A stretch of 64,000 nucleotides of DNA from an uncultured Roseibium sp. (GTDB lineage: Bacteria > Pseudomonadota > Alphaproteobacteria > Rhizobiales > Stappiaceae). A model generated the notes under the pieces. It saw only the letters and a list, made by a program, of their open reading frames with translations, searched no databases and was not told the origin of the DNA. How positions within the stretch are numbered: the first letter of the stretch is position 1; the number at the start of each line of letters is the position of its first letter. A program made the position numbers and the translations under genes. This document shows positions 8,434 through 16,779 of the stretch, one piece after another. The stretch lies in contig NZ_CANLVF010000004.1 in the NCBI RefSeq assembly GCF_947494555.1, positions 496,001 through 560,000 on the forward strand, given 5' to 3'.

Positions 8434-9162
8434 TCAAACGCCCCGCAAATTGCCCCAAATCAGCGTGTGCAGCTGCGGCAGCACGGTTGCGGAGTACAGC
8501 CGGTCGGTGGAAACCTTGTCCACCAGCCAGCGCATGCGCTCCATGATGCCCGACATATCGATCGCACCGTTTTCTTCGTCCGGGTGTGGAGGTGTGTGAT
8601 TTCCGGGCTGAAGAAAAAGTGGAAGCTCAGGGTAGCGCGCGGCGGCGTCTCGCGCGAAGGCGTAGTCCTCGTCATCGAAGATCACGACTTTCATCACGAT
8701 CCGTGCAACCGGGCCCGCTGCCTCGAGACACTCGGCCAGCTTCTGCCAATCTGTAGTCATGCCGCTGGAAGGGGGCTTGGGGCTGAGTGTCAGCGTGTCC
8801 AGCATGGCGAACCAGTCCCGGGCAATGCTGCCCTGGGTTTCCAGCGCGAACCTATAGCCTTCCTGCCGTCCCAGTTCGATCAGACCGCCGAGCGGCTGAA
8901 TGGCCGGGTTGCCGCCGGAAAGGGATACGATCAACGGCTTTCCGCCAGACAGGATGTCGACTTGCATCATGATGGCCGCCGGTGACATCGGCAGCCATTC
9001 GTCCCGATATGCGCTGTCGACGGCATGCAGCGTGTCGCACCAGCTGCAGCGGTAGTCACATCCCCCGGTCCTCACGAATACGGTTGGCTGACCGATCAGG
9101 GCGCCTTCGCCCTGAATGGTCGGGCCGAAGATTTCGTTGACACGAATGGTCTCATGAGTCAT
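8434..9162 (-). CDS. queE: 7-carboxy-7-deazaguanine synthase QueE
   Basis: Radical SAM enzyme of 242 residues that converts 6-carboxytetrahydropterin to 7-carboxy-7-deazaguanine. The 4Fe-4S motif CX3CX2C is C35, C39, C42 (GGCDYRCSWC). The N-terminal FGPTIQGEGALIG and the SLSGGNPAIQP segment are typical; the latter binds SAM. The start ATG at 9162 overlaps the queD stop by four bases (ATGA), showing translational coupling. Confidence 0.97.
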   Translation of the reverse strand: MTHETIRVNEIFGPTIQGEGALIGQPTVFVRTGGCDYRCSWCDTLHAVDSAYRDEWLPMSPAAIMMQVDILSGGKPLIVSLSGGNPAIQPLGGLIELGRQEGYRFALETQGSIARDWFAMLDTLTLSPKPPSSGMTTDWQKLAECLEAAGPVARIVMKVVIFDDEDYAFARDAAARYPELPLFLQPGNHTPPHPDEENGAIDMSGIMERMRWLVDKVSTDRLYSATVLPQLHTLIWGNLRGV

Positions 9163-9545
9163 CGGCCTGCCTCCAGGGGCACATATGCCAGCGGCCGGAA
9201 TTCGGCGCAGGTCTTCGGCGTTTCCCTGACCCGAACCGCCATTGTTTCCACCCACTCGGCCTTGCACCAATCGTAAAGGTGCTTCGCCAGACGCTCTGCC
9301 GTCACGCAGTCATCTCCCAGAACGTCATTGAGATGTCGGTGGTCGAGCGTGTCGTCGATATACGTCTTCAACGCTTTCAGCTCGTTGTAGTCGCGCACGA
9401 AGCCGACGGCGTTCAGTTCATTGGAGGCCAGCTCGACCTCGACAACATAATTGTGTCCGTGAAACCGCGCACAGGGATGGTCTTCTCCAAGCCCGATCAA
9501 CTGGTGGGAAGCGGAGAAGTGGAACTCCTTGGTGATTCTAAACAT
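9159..9545 (-). CDS. queD: 6-carboxy-5,6,7,8-tetrahydropterin synthase QueD
   Basis: A 128-residue PTPS-family enzyme making 6-carboxytetrahydropterin from dihydroneopterin triphosphate. The zinc ligands are H14 (FSASHQL), H29 and H31 (FHGHNY); the catalytic Cys is C25 in HPCARFHGHNY. The DHRHLND motif supplies the catalytic Asp/His pair. The ATG at 9545 lies inside the end of queC (8-base overlap), and the stop overlaps the queE start. Confidence 0.97.
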   Translation of the reverse strand: MFRITKEFHFSASHQLIGLGEDHPCARFHGHNYVVEVELASNELNAVGFVRDYNELKALKTYIDDTLDHRHLNDVLGDDCVTAERLAKHLYDWCKAEWVETMAVRVRETPKTCAEFRPLAYVPLEAGR

Positions 9546-10227
9546 TGCAGGCGGCCTTCCAGAAGTCCGTGTCCGCATAGGCCGTCGGATCGATACCATT
9601 TGCCAGGTGAAAAGCTTCCCGCCGCTCGACGCATGTTCCGCATCGGCCACAATGGGTTTCACCGCCCTTGTAGCAGGACCAGGTCTTTCGATAATCAACG
9701 CCCAGACGCAGGCCTTCGGCCGCGATATCCGCCTTGCTGACGTGAACGTAGGGCGTGACGAGGCTGATCTCCGCGTAGCCGTCGAGGGCATAGCGCTGCA
9801 TTGTCTCGAAGCTGGATGTGAAGGCCGGACGGCAATCAGGATAGATGAAATGATCGCCACCATGGACGGCCGTCGCAACGGCATTGGCACCGCGTGAGGC
9901 GGCAATGCCGTAGGCAATGGTGAGCATGATTGCGTTGCGGTTCGGCACAACGGTGACTTTCATGGTGTCTTCGGCATAGTGCCCATCGGGAACGTCGACG
10001 TCATCGGTAAGCGCCGAGCCGGTGAGCTGGCGGCCGATGTTTTCGATATTCATGAGGATATGCTCGGTGTTGAGCTCGTCTGCGCAGGTGCTGGCAAAAT
10101 CCAGTTCCTTGCGATGCCGCTGGCCATAGTCGAATGAGATCAGGCCAACAAGCTCATGATCTTGCGCAATTTTGTGCGCAAGGGTGACGGAATCCATTCC
10201 GCCGGAACAGATGACAAGTGTTTTCAA
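9538..10227 (-). CDS. queC: 7-cyano-7-deazaguanine synthase QueC
   Basis: ATP-dependent enzyme of 229 residues converting 7-carboxy-7-deazaguanine to preQ0. The PP-loop SGGMDS is at residues 8-13, and a C-terminal zinc-binding cluster of four cysteines is present (SCYKGG...HCGRCGTC). The first codon appears to be TTG at 10227, with AAGGGA about eight bases upstream. No in-frame ATG precedes the conserved KTLVICSGG. It is the first gene of the que operon and has a leader with tandem hairpins. Confidence 0.96.
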   Translation of the reverse strand: MKTLVICSGGMDSVTLAHKIAQDHELVGLISFDYGQRHRKELDFASTCADELNTEHILMNIENIGRQLTGSALTDDVDVPDGHYAEDTMKVTVVPNRNAIMLTIAYGIAASRGANAVATAVHGGDHFIYPDCRPAFTSSFETMQRYALDGYAEISLVTPYVHVSKADIAAEGLRLGVDYRKTWSCYKGGETHCGRCGTCVERREAFHLANGIDPTAYADTDFWKAACNV

Positions 10228-10264
10228 CGATATAGTCCCTTGTTTTCGCTGTGAACGTCCGTTG

Positions 10265-10320
10265 AGACGCTCGTCACCGGGTAGGCTGCGACCGGTGGCT
10301 CACCTTCAATGAGCGGCGCG
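10265..10320 (-). promoter_or_regulatory. Tandem hairpins in the queC leader
   Basis: Two perfect stems abut each other in the untranslated leader of queC. GCTCA/TGAGC (10298-10314, seven-base loop) is followed directly by CACCGG/CCGGTG (10275-10297, eleven-base loop). A third short GACG/CGTC pairing flanks them. I see no match to the preQ1-I aptamer consensus I know. It could be an attenuator, an undescribed preQ0/preQ1 element, or chance. Confidence 0.35.
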
Positions 10321-10443
10321 CCTTTTAGCAGGTTCTGGCGAAAAGGGAAGGGCTGAGCCCTTCAGAGGGTTGAAACAGCGCTGTTGACATTTCTTTGCGA
10401 GTGTATAGAAATAATTACTATGCAGTCGTAGAGAAATAGATTC

Positions 10444-11037
10444 ATGGCCCGTCCAAAGAGCTACATCGTTGAAGAGGTTGTCGAGCGCGTGGTCTATGCG
10501 TTCTGGCAAAACGGCTATCAGGCACTTGGCCTCAGAGAACTTGAGCGCCTGACAGGCCTCAATCAGTTTGCTATCCGGACCGAGTTCGGCGGCAAGGAGG
10601 GGCTCTATCTCGCGGCCCTGGATTTCTACACCCAGAGCGCAGTCACAACCGCTATGCAGCCGATGAGAGATGGCGGTTTGCCGGAGATCATTGGTTTCCT
10701 GAATTCACTGGTCACGGACGGCTCGATGACATCGAGCGAGTACGGATGCCTGGTCGTGAATACGGGGATCGAAAATGCCAGGGTCGGCAGCCCTCGGCTT
10801 GAACAAGCGGTCAGGCGCTACTGGGACGAACTGGAAAGCTGTTTTCGGGCGTGCCTGCAAAAGGCGCTCTCAGAAGGCAAGTTGGATCCGTCGATTGATG
10901 CATCCTCGGTGGCAAAGGGGCTGGTGTCCGGTGTCATGGGCGTACATGCACAAAACCGGCTGGACCAGTCAAACCGGGCCGGGCGTTTCCTTGTCGATGT
11001 CCTGTGCAATCAACTCAAATCCATGGAGAAATCATGA
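10444..11037 (+). CDS. TetR/AcrR-family transcriptional regulator
   Basis: A 197-residue DNA-binding repressor-type protein. The helix-turn-helix occupies about residues 8-50 (AFWQNGYQALGLRELERLTG, with FGGKEGLYLAALDFY following), of the type seen in YxaF/LmrA-like TetR proteins. The C-terminal ligand domain is TetR_C-like. The gene overlaps the next one by four bases (ATGA), so they form an operon. Upstream, two near-identical AT-rich direct repeats (TATAGAAATA and GTAGAGAAATA, about 10410-10440) could hold the operator. Ligand unknown. Confidence 0.9.
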   Translation: MARPKSYIVEEVVERVVYAFWQNGYQALGLRELERLTGLNQFAIRTEFGGKEGLYLAALDFYTQSAVTTAMQPMRDGGLPEIIGFLNSLVTDGSMTSSEYGCLVVNTGIENARVGSPRLEQAVRRYWDELESCFRACLQKALSEGKLDPSIDASSVAKGLVSGVMGVHAQNRLDQSNRAGRFLVDVLCNQLKSMEKS

Positions 11038-11681
11038 CAAAACGCAAGGCTTCGCTTGAGCGCGTCGAAGGTCATGACACCCTCTGGACTATCCGGAAAG
11101 GAAATCTGAGATGCATCATTGTCGGTCTGCCCGATGGCGGTGTCTGTCTTTATAGTCCGGTTGAAAAGATCAGCGGGATGGTCGCTGAAACGCACGACGT
11201 CAGATTTCTGCTGGCACCCAATCACTATCACAACAAGGCGGTTTCCGAGCATGTTCAGGTGTTTGGCGAGGCAAGACTCGTATGCACCGATGCGGCACGT
11301 CCACGGCTCGACAAGATAACCGGTCAACGTTTCGAGACGTTGTCCTCACTCGCCGATGCGCTCCCGGATAATGTGGAATTTGCCGAACCTGAGGGGCTCA
11401 AGACGGGAGAACTCTGGCTGGTGGTTCGCACGGGCAATGAGCTTGCCTGGATCGTTACCGATGCTTTTTGCGGACTTCAGGACAAAGAAGACGAAACGTC
11501 CCGTCCGGGTTTTCTGAAGACCTTTCCGAAGTACGGCTTGCAGGACAAGGCGCTCTTTTCCGACTGGGTGCGCGCGCGGCTCGAAACGGCAAGTCCGACC
11601 ATGATCATTCCCTGTCACGGGGAGATTGTGCGTGGGCCTAGCCTTCGCACGGATTTGGAAAACCTGCTCAAAACACTTTGA
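11034..11681 (+). CDS. MBL-fold-like (DUF4336-type) protein
   Basis: A 215-residue protein starting at the ATG at 11034 behind GGAGAA and overlapping the TetR stop. Its layout resembles metallo-beta-lactamase-fold proteins of the DUF4336 kind: a strand-rich N-terminus, LLAPNHYHNKAV where the HxHxDH motif would be, AWIVTDAFCG, and a late IIPCHGEIV. The canonical HxHxDH is degenerate (NHYHNK), so metal binding or hydrolase activity is uncertain. Being coupled to a TetR gene, it may act on the compound that the regulator senses. Confidence 0.7.
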   Translation: MTKRKASLERVEGHDTLWTIRKGNLRCIIVGLPDGGVCLYSPVEKISGMVAETHDVRFLLAPNHYHNKAVSEHVQVFGEARLVCTDAARPRLDKITGQRFETLSSLADALPDNVEFAEPEGLKTGELWLVVRTGNELAWIVTDAFCGLQDKEDETSRPGFLKTFPKYGLQDKALFSDWVRARLETASPTMIIPCHGEIVRGPSLRTDLENLLKTL

Positions 11682-11721
11682 ATTGGGCGCATTGTAACTG
11701 TCCGGTGAGAATGTCAGTTCT

Positions 11722-12477
11722 TCAAGCCCAGATCGCCATCCGCAATCCGCGCTCGTCCCGCCGGTAGGATGTCGGAAACGGTTCGGCCTGGCCCAGCAGG
11801 CACCTCTCCGCAATCAGACTGTTTGCGGCGGCATCGAGGAGATCATCCCGGCCACATCCCTTTGGCGGTTTCTGGTCGAGAAATGACTGCGGCAGCCCTT
11901 TGGACACCAGCAAGTCGCGGCGCTGATCGAGACCGTCGGGGTTCGGGCGGCTTTTGACTTTCTTTGGCAAGCTCATTTCTCTGCCGCCATTCAGCCGCCA
12001 GAAGGCAAGTTCCGGATGCACTTCGAAGACGCGTTCTTCCAGTTCCGGTGTCATAAGTTCATCGATTTCCCGGATTTTCGGAAACAGAAAGAAGCACTGT
12101 TTGGAGACTTTCTTAGGCGGGGAAGACGTCTGGAGTGCGGTTGCACAAGCGTCTCTGTAGTCTGTTTCATAAACCGAGGCGCGTGAGGGCACGGTGAAGA
12201 CAGACGATTGACGCTCGCCCAGGTGTTTACGTGCGGCTTTTTCCGGACCGCGACCCTCCGGAGAAATAAAGTCCGGCAAGCCGATCGGCATATCGACCGC
12301 GATGATGCTGAGGAAGGGATCGGCCGCTAGAATATCCCAAAAGGACGGAAACACCTTGAGCACCGGATTGTCGGGATCGGTCCGGTTCCGCATGACAGCA
12401 ACCCAGCCTGCCTTGCAGCCGTCAACGCCGGCAAGCCAGACGTCGCCACCGTCAGGCACGGGCTTTGGTTTCAACAA
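11722..12477 (-). CDS. DUF429 protein (RNase H-like fold)
   Basis: A protein of up to 251 residues. LAGVDGCKAGWVAV, IIAVDMPIGLPD and the late GRDDLLDAAANSLIAE carry the acidic residues (D of VDGC, D of VDMP, DD of GRDDLLDA) expected of a DUF429 RNase H-like active site. DUF429 members are predicted nucleases without a settled role. The start is uncertain: TTG at 12477 or 12474, or GTG at 12459. All of them overlap or touch the end of the upstream kinase gene, so the two are probably co-translated. Confidence 0.82.
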   Translation of the reverse strand: MLKPKPVPDGGDVWLAGVDGCKAGWVAVMRNRTDPDNPVLKVFPSFWDILAADPFLSIIAVDMPIGLPDFISPEGRGPEKAARKHLGERQSSVFTVPSRASVYETDYRDACATALQTSSPPKKVSKQCFFLFPKIREIDELMTPELEERVFEVHPELAFWRLNGGREMSLPKKVKSRPNPDGLDQRRDLLVSKGLPQSFLDQKPPKGCGRDDLLDAAANSLIAERCLLGQAEPFPTSYRRDERGLRMAIWA

Positions 12478-13354
12478 CGCGCCGGGATGTCACAAGAGCC
12501 ATCGCTCGTACGACCGACTGCTGTTCTTCGGCAAACAGCAGTTCGTTCGCGCCTTTTTTCACGCTTCTGGCCACAAGCTCGAAAACCGACGCGGACGCCC
12601 GTTTCAGGGCCTCTTCATCGTTGAAACCGGCAAGAGAATTGGCCAGGAACAAACCTGCGATCAGATCGCCCGTACCGTGCGGCGGCTTTTCGATCGCCGC
12701 GTGTTCTGCAGCAACCGCACCCCGCGGACCGGCCAGAAGGTTGGCAATTGCATTGCGGCGTAGCGCTGGCGAGGACGTGATCAGCACCCTTTTGTTTCCA
12801 AGCGTCCGCGCCGCGGAAAGCGCCTGAAGCTCGCCCTCGATTTCACGGTTCGTCAGCCAACCGAGTTCGAAGGAATTCGGGGTCACGATGTCCGCAAGGG
12901 GTACCAGCTTATCTCGGATTGCCTCGGCCGTGGCCTTCGGCACGTAGAGCCCGCCGCCGCCTGCACCGTGATGGTCGCCGATCACCGGGTCACACAGATA
13001 GGGGGCGTCCGGGTTCGCCGTCTTGACGGCTTTTATGAGCTTTGCAATCGGGCCGGCCTGTTCCGCAGCACCAAGATAACCGGACATGATCCCGCCCAGG
13101 TCCGCAAGTTTCGGCGAACTGGCAAGATCTTCGGCGATCGAAGAAAAATCGTTTTCGGATACGACGATCCTGGTCCCCTTGCCGTGACCGGGATGCCATG
13201 GCAGCAGGATTGTCGGCAGGAACCAGACATCGTGCCCGATCCGCTCCAGGGCAAAGGTCAGTCCGCGTCCGCTGATGCCGCCGTTGACCACCTGGGAGGT
13301 GATCACGAGAAGCGGCTTTTTCCGAGGCTCGGGCACGCCCGGCTGTTGCATCAT
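12452..13354 (-). CDS. pdxY: Pyridoxal kinase (PdxY/PdxK family)
   Basis: A 300-residue ribokinase-like enzyme that phosphorylates pyridoxal at the 5' position for vitamin B6 salvage. It shows VVNGGISGRG near the N-terminus (substrate site), YLCDPVIGD in the middle, LVPLADIVTPNSFELGWL, and the catalytic anion-hole motif HGTGDLIAGL. Two adjacent ATG codons begin the protein (13354). It starts 23 bases after the ispG stop, so ispG, this gene and the DUF429 gene are likely one transcript. PdxK/PdxY sub-assignment is uncertain. Confidence 0.92.
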   Translation of the reverse strand: MMQQPGVPEPRKKPLLVITSQVVNGGISGRGLTFALERIGHDVWFLPTILLPWHPGHGKGTRIVVSENDFSSIAEDLASSPKLADLGGIMSGYLGAAEQAGPIAKLIKAVKTANPDAPYLCDPVIGDHHGAGGGGLYVPKATAEAIRDKLVPLADIVTPNSFELGWLTNREIEGELQALSAARTLGNKRVLITSSPALRRNAIANLLAGPRGAVAAEHAAIEKPPHGTGDLIAGLFLANSLAGFNDEEALKRASASVFELVARSVKKGANELLFAEEQQSVVRAMALVTSRRVVETKARA

Positions 13355-13377
13355 GATCAAAACCTTAAAGTGCCGGA

Positions 13378-14637
13378 TCAGGCAGCGTCGGAGGACGATT
13401 TTGTCCTGGTGCCATACCGCTTCTCGATATAGTCCAGAACCATCTGCTTGAAGTCGTCGGCTATGCCTTCGCCGCGGAGCGTCGTAACTTTCTGGCCGTC
13501 GACAAATACAGGTGCTGACGGTGTTTCGCCGGTGCCCGGCAGCGAAATGCCGATATCGGCATGCTTGGATTCGCCGGGGCCGTTCACGATGCAGCCCATA
13601 ACCGCGACATTGAGATTTTCGACGCCGGGATATTGCTCGCGCCATGCCGGCATGGAGGTCCTGATGTGATCCTGGATGTCGCTTGCCAGTTCCTGGAAAA
13701 CGGTCGACGTGGTTCGCCCGCAGCCGGGGCAGGCGGCAACGACGGGAACGAACGCCCGAAAGCCCATCACCTGCAAAAGTTCCTGTGCCACCTGTACTTC
13801 GCGCGTTCGGTCGCCGCCCGGCTCTGGTGTCAGGGACACCCGAATGGTGTCGCCGATGCCTTGCTGCAGCAAAATGCCCATGGACGCGGCGGATGACACA
13901 ATCCCCTTGGTGCCCATGCCAGCTTCGGTGAGGCCAAGGTGGAGTGCGTAGTCGCAGCGCCGGGCGAGATCAGCATAAACGGCGATCAGGTCCTGGACCT
14001 GGCTGACCTTGGCCGACAGGATGATCTTGTCGCGGCCCATGCCAAGACCCTCGGCTCGTTCCGCGGACAGGAGGCCAGATTGAATGATCGCTTCGCGCAT
14101 GACAGCAGCAGCGGAAACAGGAGCTTCGCTTTCTGCGTTTTCGTCCATGAGCCTGGTGAGCAGCTCTTGGTCGAGCGAGCCCCAGTTGACACCGATACGG
14201 ACCGGCTTGTCGTGCTTCAACGCGATATCGATGATTTGCGAGAACTGCGTGTCGCGCTTGGCCTTGAAGCCGACATTGCCCGGGTTGATCCTGTATTTGT
14301 CGAGTGCGGCAGCGCAGTCGGGATAATCCGTCAGCAGTTTGTGGCCGATATAGTGGAAATCGCCAACCAGCGGCACATCGATGCCGATCCGTTCGAGCCT
14401 CTCCTTGATACGCGGCACCTGGGCCGCGGCTTCAGGCCGGTCGACGGTGATGCGCACGATCTCAGAACCTGCGCGCGCTAGGGCGGCGACCTGGGCAACC
14501 GTTGAATCTGCGTCGGCGGTGTCCGTATTGGTCATGGACTGGACGACGATCGGAGCTTCACCGCCAACCTCGACATTGCCGACCATGACACCGACGGATT
14601 TGCGGCGCGGCAGGGGATTTGCGAAATCATCAATCAT
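13378..14637 (-). CDS. ispG: 4-hydroxy-3-methylbut-2-enyl diphosphate synthase IspG
   Basis: A 4Fe-4S enzyme of 419 residues in the MEP isoprenoid pathway, converting MEcPP to HMBPP. The TIM-barrel part starts VGVMVGNVEVGGEAPIVVQS and includes LVGDFHYIGH and VRIGVNWGSLDQEL. The cluster domain has CPGCGRTT and MGCIVNGPGESKHADIG. The ATG at 14637 (MIDDFANPLPRRKS) is chosen; the frame extends further up but loses family likeness. Alphaproteobacterial IspG is typically longer than the 372-residue E. coli form, consistent here. Confidence 0.96.
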   Translation of the reverse strand: MIDDFANPLPRRKSVGVMVGNVEVGGEAPIVVQSMTNTDTADADSTVAQVAALARAGSEIVRITVDRPEAAAQVPRIKERLERIGIDVPLVGDFHYIGHKLLTDYPDCAAALDKYRINPGNVGFKAKRDTQFSQIIDIALKHDKPVRIGVNWGSLDQELLTRLMDENAESEAPVSAAAVMREAIIQSGLLSAERAEGLGMGRDKIILSAKVSQVQDLIAVYADLARRCDYALHLGLTEAGMGTKGIVSSAASMGILLQQGIGDTIRVSLTPEPGGDRTREVQVAQELLQVMGFRAFVPVVAACPGCGRTTSTVFQELASDIQDHIRTSMPAWREQYPGVENLNVAVMGCIVNGPGESKHADIGISLPGTGETPSAPVFVDGQKVTTLRGEGIADDFKQMVLDYIEKRYGTRTKSSSDAA

Positions 14638-14882
14638 GACTGGAACCAACCGGTTTTGCGCATTCACCCACCATATGAGGGAAATTGGCTCAACTTTCCA
14701 GCTTTGGATTGAAGGTGTTGGTGAAAAAGATCGATCACCCACCAAGTCGTTTTAGTTTCTTCAAGCGGACGTTGCAAATTTTAGTGTCAATCGGCTTTCT
14801 TTCCCGCTTAAATGAGTGAGAGTATTTGATCGGGCTGCGAATGCTGGGTGATTCGATATTTTCTTAATTTGGCTTTGATCTT

Positions 14883-15662
14883 ATGGATTTCAACAAAATT
14901 GACGGGAAGCCAGGATTGTACCTGGTCTGTTTCGCAGTATTGTCGTTGATGATTTTTTGCGCCAATTTCTACTTCTATTCATTTCTTGTCAGAATTATTC
15001 ATTGGTTGGGAGATGGTTTTTCGTTTTATTTATATTCATTTCCAATTTACTTTATTTCCTCGATTGTTGTTTTGAGTGTATCCTATGTGGTTTTTTCGCG
15101 AACGCTTTGGGGGGCAAGTCGACTAAGCTTAGGGATCGTTGCCAGATATCTGGTTGCGTATAGCGTATTTGTGGTTTTGATTTTCATTTTGACGCGCTAC
15201 CCGGTGAGCATGGCGAGCGGTTTCCTGACGCAATCGCTCGAAGGCTACACTGAAGAACTTTCGGTAAGCCGCACACGATTTGTCCACTTCGTTACTGGCG
15301 TTGTTCTATTGATATTTGGATGCCTGTTCGCGCCCTTTTTCTTTCGGATTTCCTTTATATTTCCGTCCGCGATTGTGCATCGTTCCGTAAATATCCTGTC
15401 CGCTTTCAGCCGGTCGCGCGGAATGGGCCGTTCCATGGCTTTGGCAATAGGTGCCTATGCCGTACCATATTGGCTCATTTTCAAATTGTTGCCAGCAGTG
15501 AGCGGGAGTCTGGCAGACCTGCTGACAATAGATGCCTTCGATTGGGCGTTTGGAGTGGCTGAGGCCACATTCGCTGCGGCCTTGATCCTTTATTCGTTAA
15601 GGGTAATTGCCCAGGCATTCAATTCGACGACAATAGGTGTACTCGACGAGACATGGGACTAG
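14883..15662 (+). CDS. Integral membrane protein of unknown function
   Basis: A 259-residue, strongly hydrophobic protein with about six predicted spans (for example LYLVCFAVLSLMIFCANFYF, YFISSIVVLSVSYVVF, FVVLIFILTRY, FVTGVVLLIFGCLFAPFFF). The first half of the gene is clearly AT-richer than neighbouring genes, with TTT/TTA/ATT codons, which hints at relaxed selection or transfer. The following gene codes for another membrane protein of similar size and layout. No family recognised. Confidence 0.75.
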   Translation: MDFNKIDGKPGLYLVCFAVLSLMIFCANFYFYSFLVRIIHWLGDGFSFYLYSFPIYFISSIVVLSVSYVVFSRTLWGASRLSLGIVARYLVAYSVFVVLIFILTRYPVSMASGFLTQSLEGYTEELSVSRTRFVHFVTGVVLLIFGCLFAPFFFRISFIFPSAIVHRSVNILSAFSRSRGMGRSMALAIGAYAVPYWLIFKLLPAVSGSLADLLTIDAFDWAFGVAEATFAAALILYSLRVIAQAFNSTTIGVLDETWD

Positions 15663-15764
15663 CAGGCTGCAATCTGTTCGATTGATTTACTCGGAGGTTC
15701 AAGATGCTTTTGCCAAGTCCTAACATCACAAATTGAGACAAATGCTCAAAACCGGAGTCAGGCC

Positions 15765-16652
15765 ATGTTCATCACTGTTCTGGAACGTTCAGTCTCCCTT
15801 GCGCAACACAATATCGGGACGCTGTTCAGGACCGGATGGGCCTATATCCTGCTGCTTCTGGCGCTCAACTTTGCCATTGGTTCGTCACTGATGCCCGAAA
15901 GCGGGTTTACCACCGTTTCCTATATGACCGAGCCTGTCGCCCAGGCCGATGAGGGCGCTTTGCGGGCGATTGCGGCAATAGCCAACTTGATCGTCGGGTT
16001 TTCCATTGCGATTGCCTATGTTCGCCGGATACTGATCGACGCGCGCGATTTTCCGGTCACGTTCGGAAAACGAAACATCAACGTCATCCTCTACCAGATC
16101 GTGCTCGGGCTCATCGGTTTTCTGTCCCTGATCCCGCTCATCATCGTGTCCTCGATCCTGGCCGCGCTGACAGCCGGATTCGGGCTTCTGCTGATGTTCC
16201 TCGCGCCCTTTATCGCTCTGATGGTGGTTCAGAAATTTTCCGTCGTATTGCCTGCTGCGGCCGTCGACGACCCGCTGACCCTGAAGGAGAGTTGGCGGGC
16301 GACATCCGGTCTTGGCTGGGCAATGGCATTCGCCGCGCTCATCATGAGCCTGCTTGCCGGTTTCCTGGCGCTTGCCTGGGGATTTCTTCTGAGCGTCAGC
16401 GACGGATTGCTTCCGGCAAATGATCTGTGGCAGCAAATCCGTTCCGCGATTTTTCCGATGGGAACGATGCTGATCCTAGTCTGGGTTTTTTCCAGCCTGC
16501 ACGCAACATTTTATGGACTGATCCGGGAGCGTTTCGCCGAAAGGCTGGGCCTACGCGAGGAAGACTACGTCCAAGCCGATGCCCAGAGACAGGTTTCGCG
16601 CGAACGTGCCCAAAAAGCACTTTCGGGAGCGCGCCGGATGAAGAGGCGCTGA
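15765..16652 (+). CDS. Integral membrane protein of unknown function
   Basis: A 295-residue protein with about six spans (YILLLLALNFAIGSSL, AIANLIVGFSIAIAYV, VLGLIGFLSLIPLIIVSSIL, FGLLLMFLAPFIALMVV, MAFAALIMSLLAGFLALAW, MGTMLILVWVFSSL) and a basic, charged tail (RERAQKALSGARRMKRR). The AVDDPLTLKESWRATSG segment between spans 4 and 5 is typical of YciC-like or glycerophosphoryl-diester-type membrane proteins (an amphipathic loop after a proline-rich half-span). Function unknown. It lies 102 bases after the preceding membrane gene. Confidence 0.78.
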   Translation: MFITVLERSVSLAQHNIGTLFRTGWAYILLLLALNFAIGSSLMPESGFTTVSYMTEPVAQADEGALRAIAAIANLIVGFSIAIAYVRRILIDARDFPVTFGKRNINVILYQIVLGLIGFLSLIPLIIVSSILAALTAGFGLLLMFLAPFIALMVVQKFSVVLPAAAVDDPLTLKESWRATSGLGWAMAFAALIMSLLAGFLALAWGFLLSVSDGLLPANDLWQQIRSAIFPMGTMLILVWVFSSLHATFYGLIRERFAERLGLREEDYVQADAQRQVSRERAQKALSGARRMKRR

Positions 16653-16712
16653 CGCCGTTCGGCAAAGGACAGACGCAGCGATCCATTCGGTTCATCACTT
16701 TTCTTCATTGTG

Positions 16713-16748
16713 ATGTTGCAGTGCGGCGATAACTGGTGAAATGTTGCA
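16713..16748 (+). repeat. Direct repeat ATGTTGCA upstream of bdhA
   Basis: ATGTTGCA occurs at 16713-16720 and 16741-16748, a 28-base period, and the first copy continues as GTGCGGCGA. TGC-rich repeats of this type recall PhaR/AniA binding regions near PHB genes, but I cannot verify a consensus. Confidence 0.25.
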
Positions 16749-16779
16749 CCAGATAATTTCGTCTTCCGGGAGACCCCTT

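Noticed and set aside
10228..10443. preQ1 riboswitch
   Set aside because: I looked for the preQ1-I core (short hairpin, CA-rich loop and A-rich tail) and did not find it; only unassigned hairpins are present.
10306..10509. 67-codon minus-strand frame upstream of queC
   Set aside because: Overlaps the TetR start and promoter region; no ribosome site; no support beyond being open.
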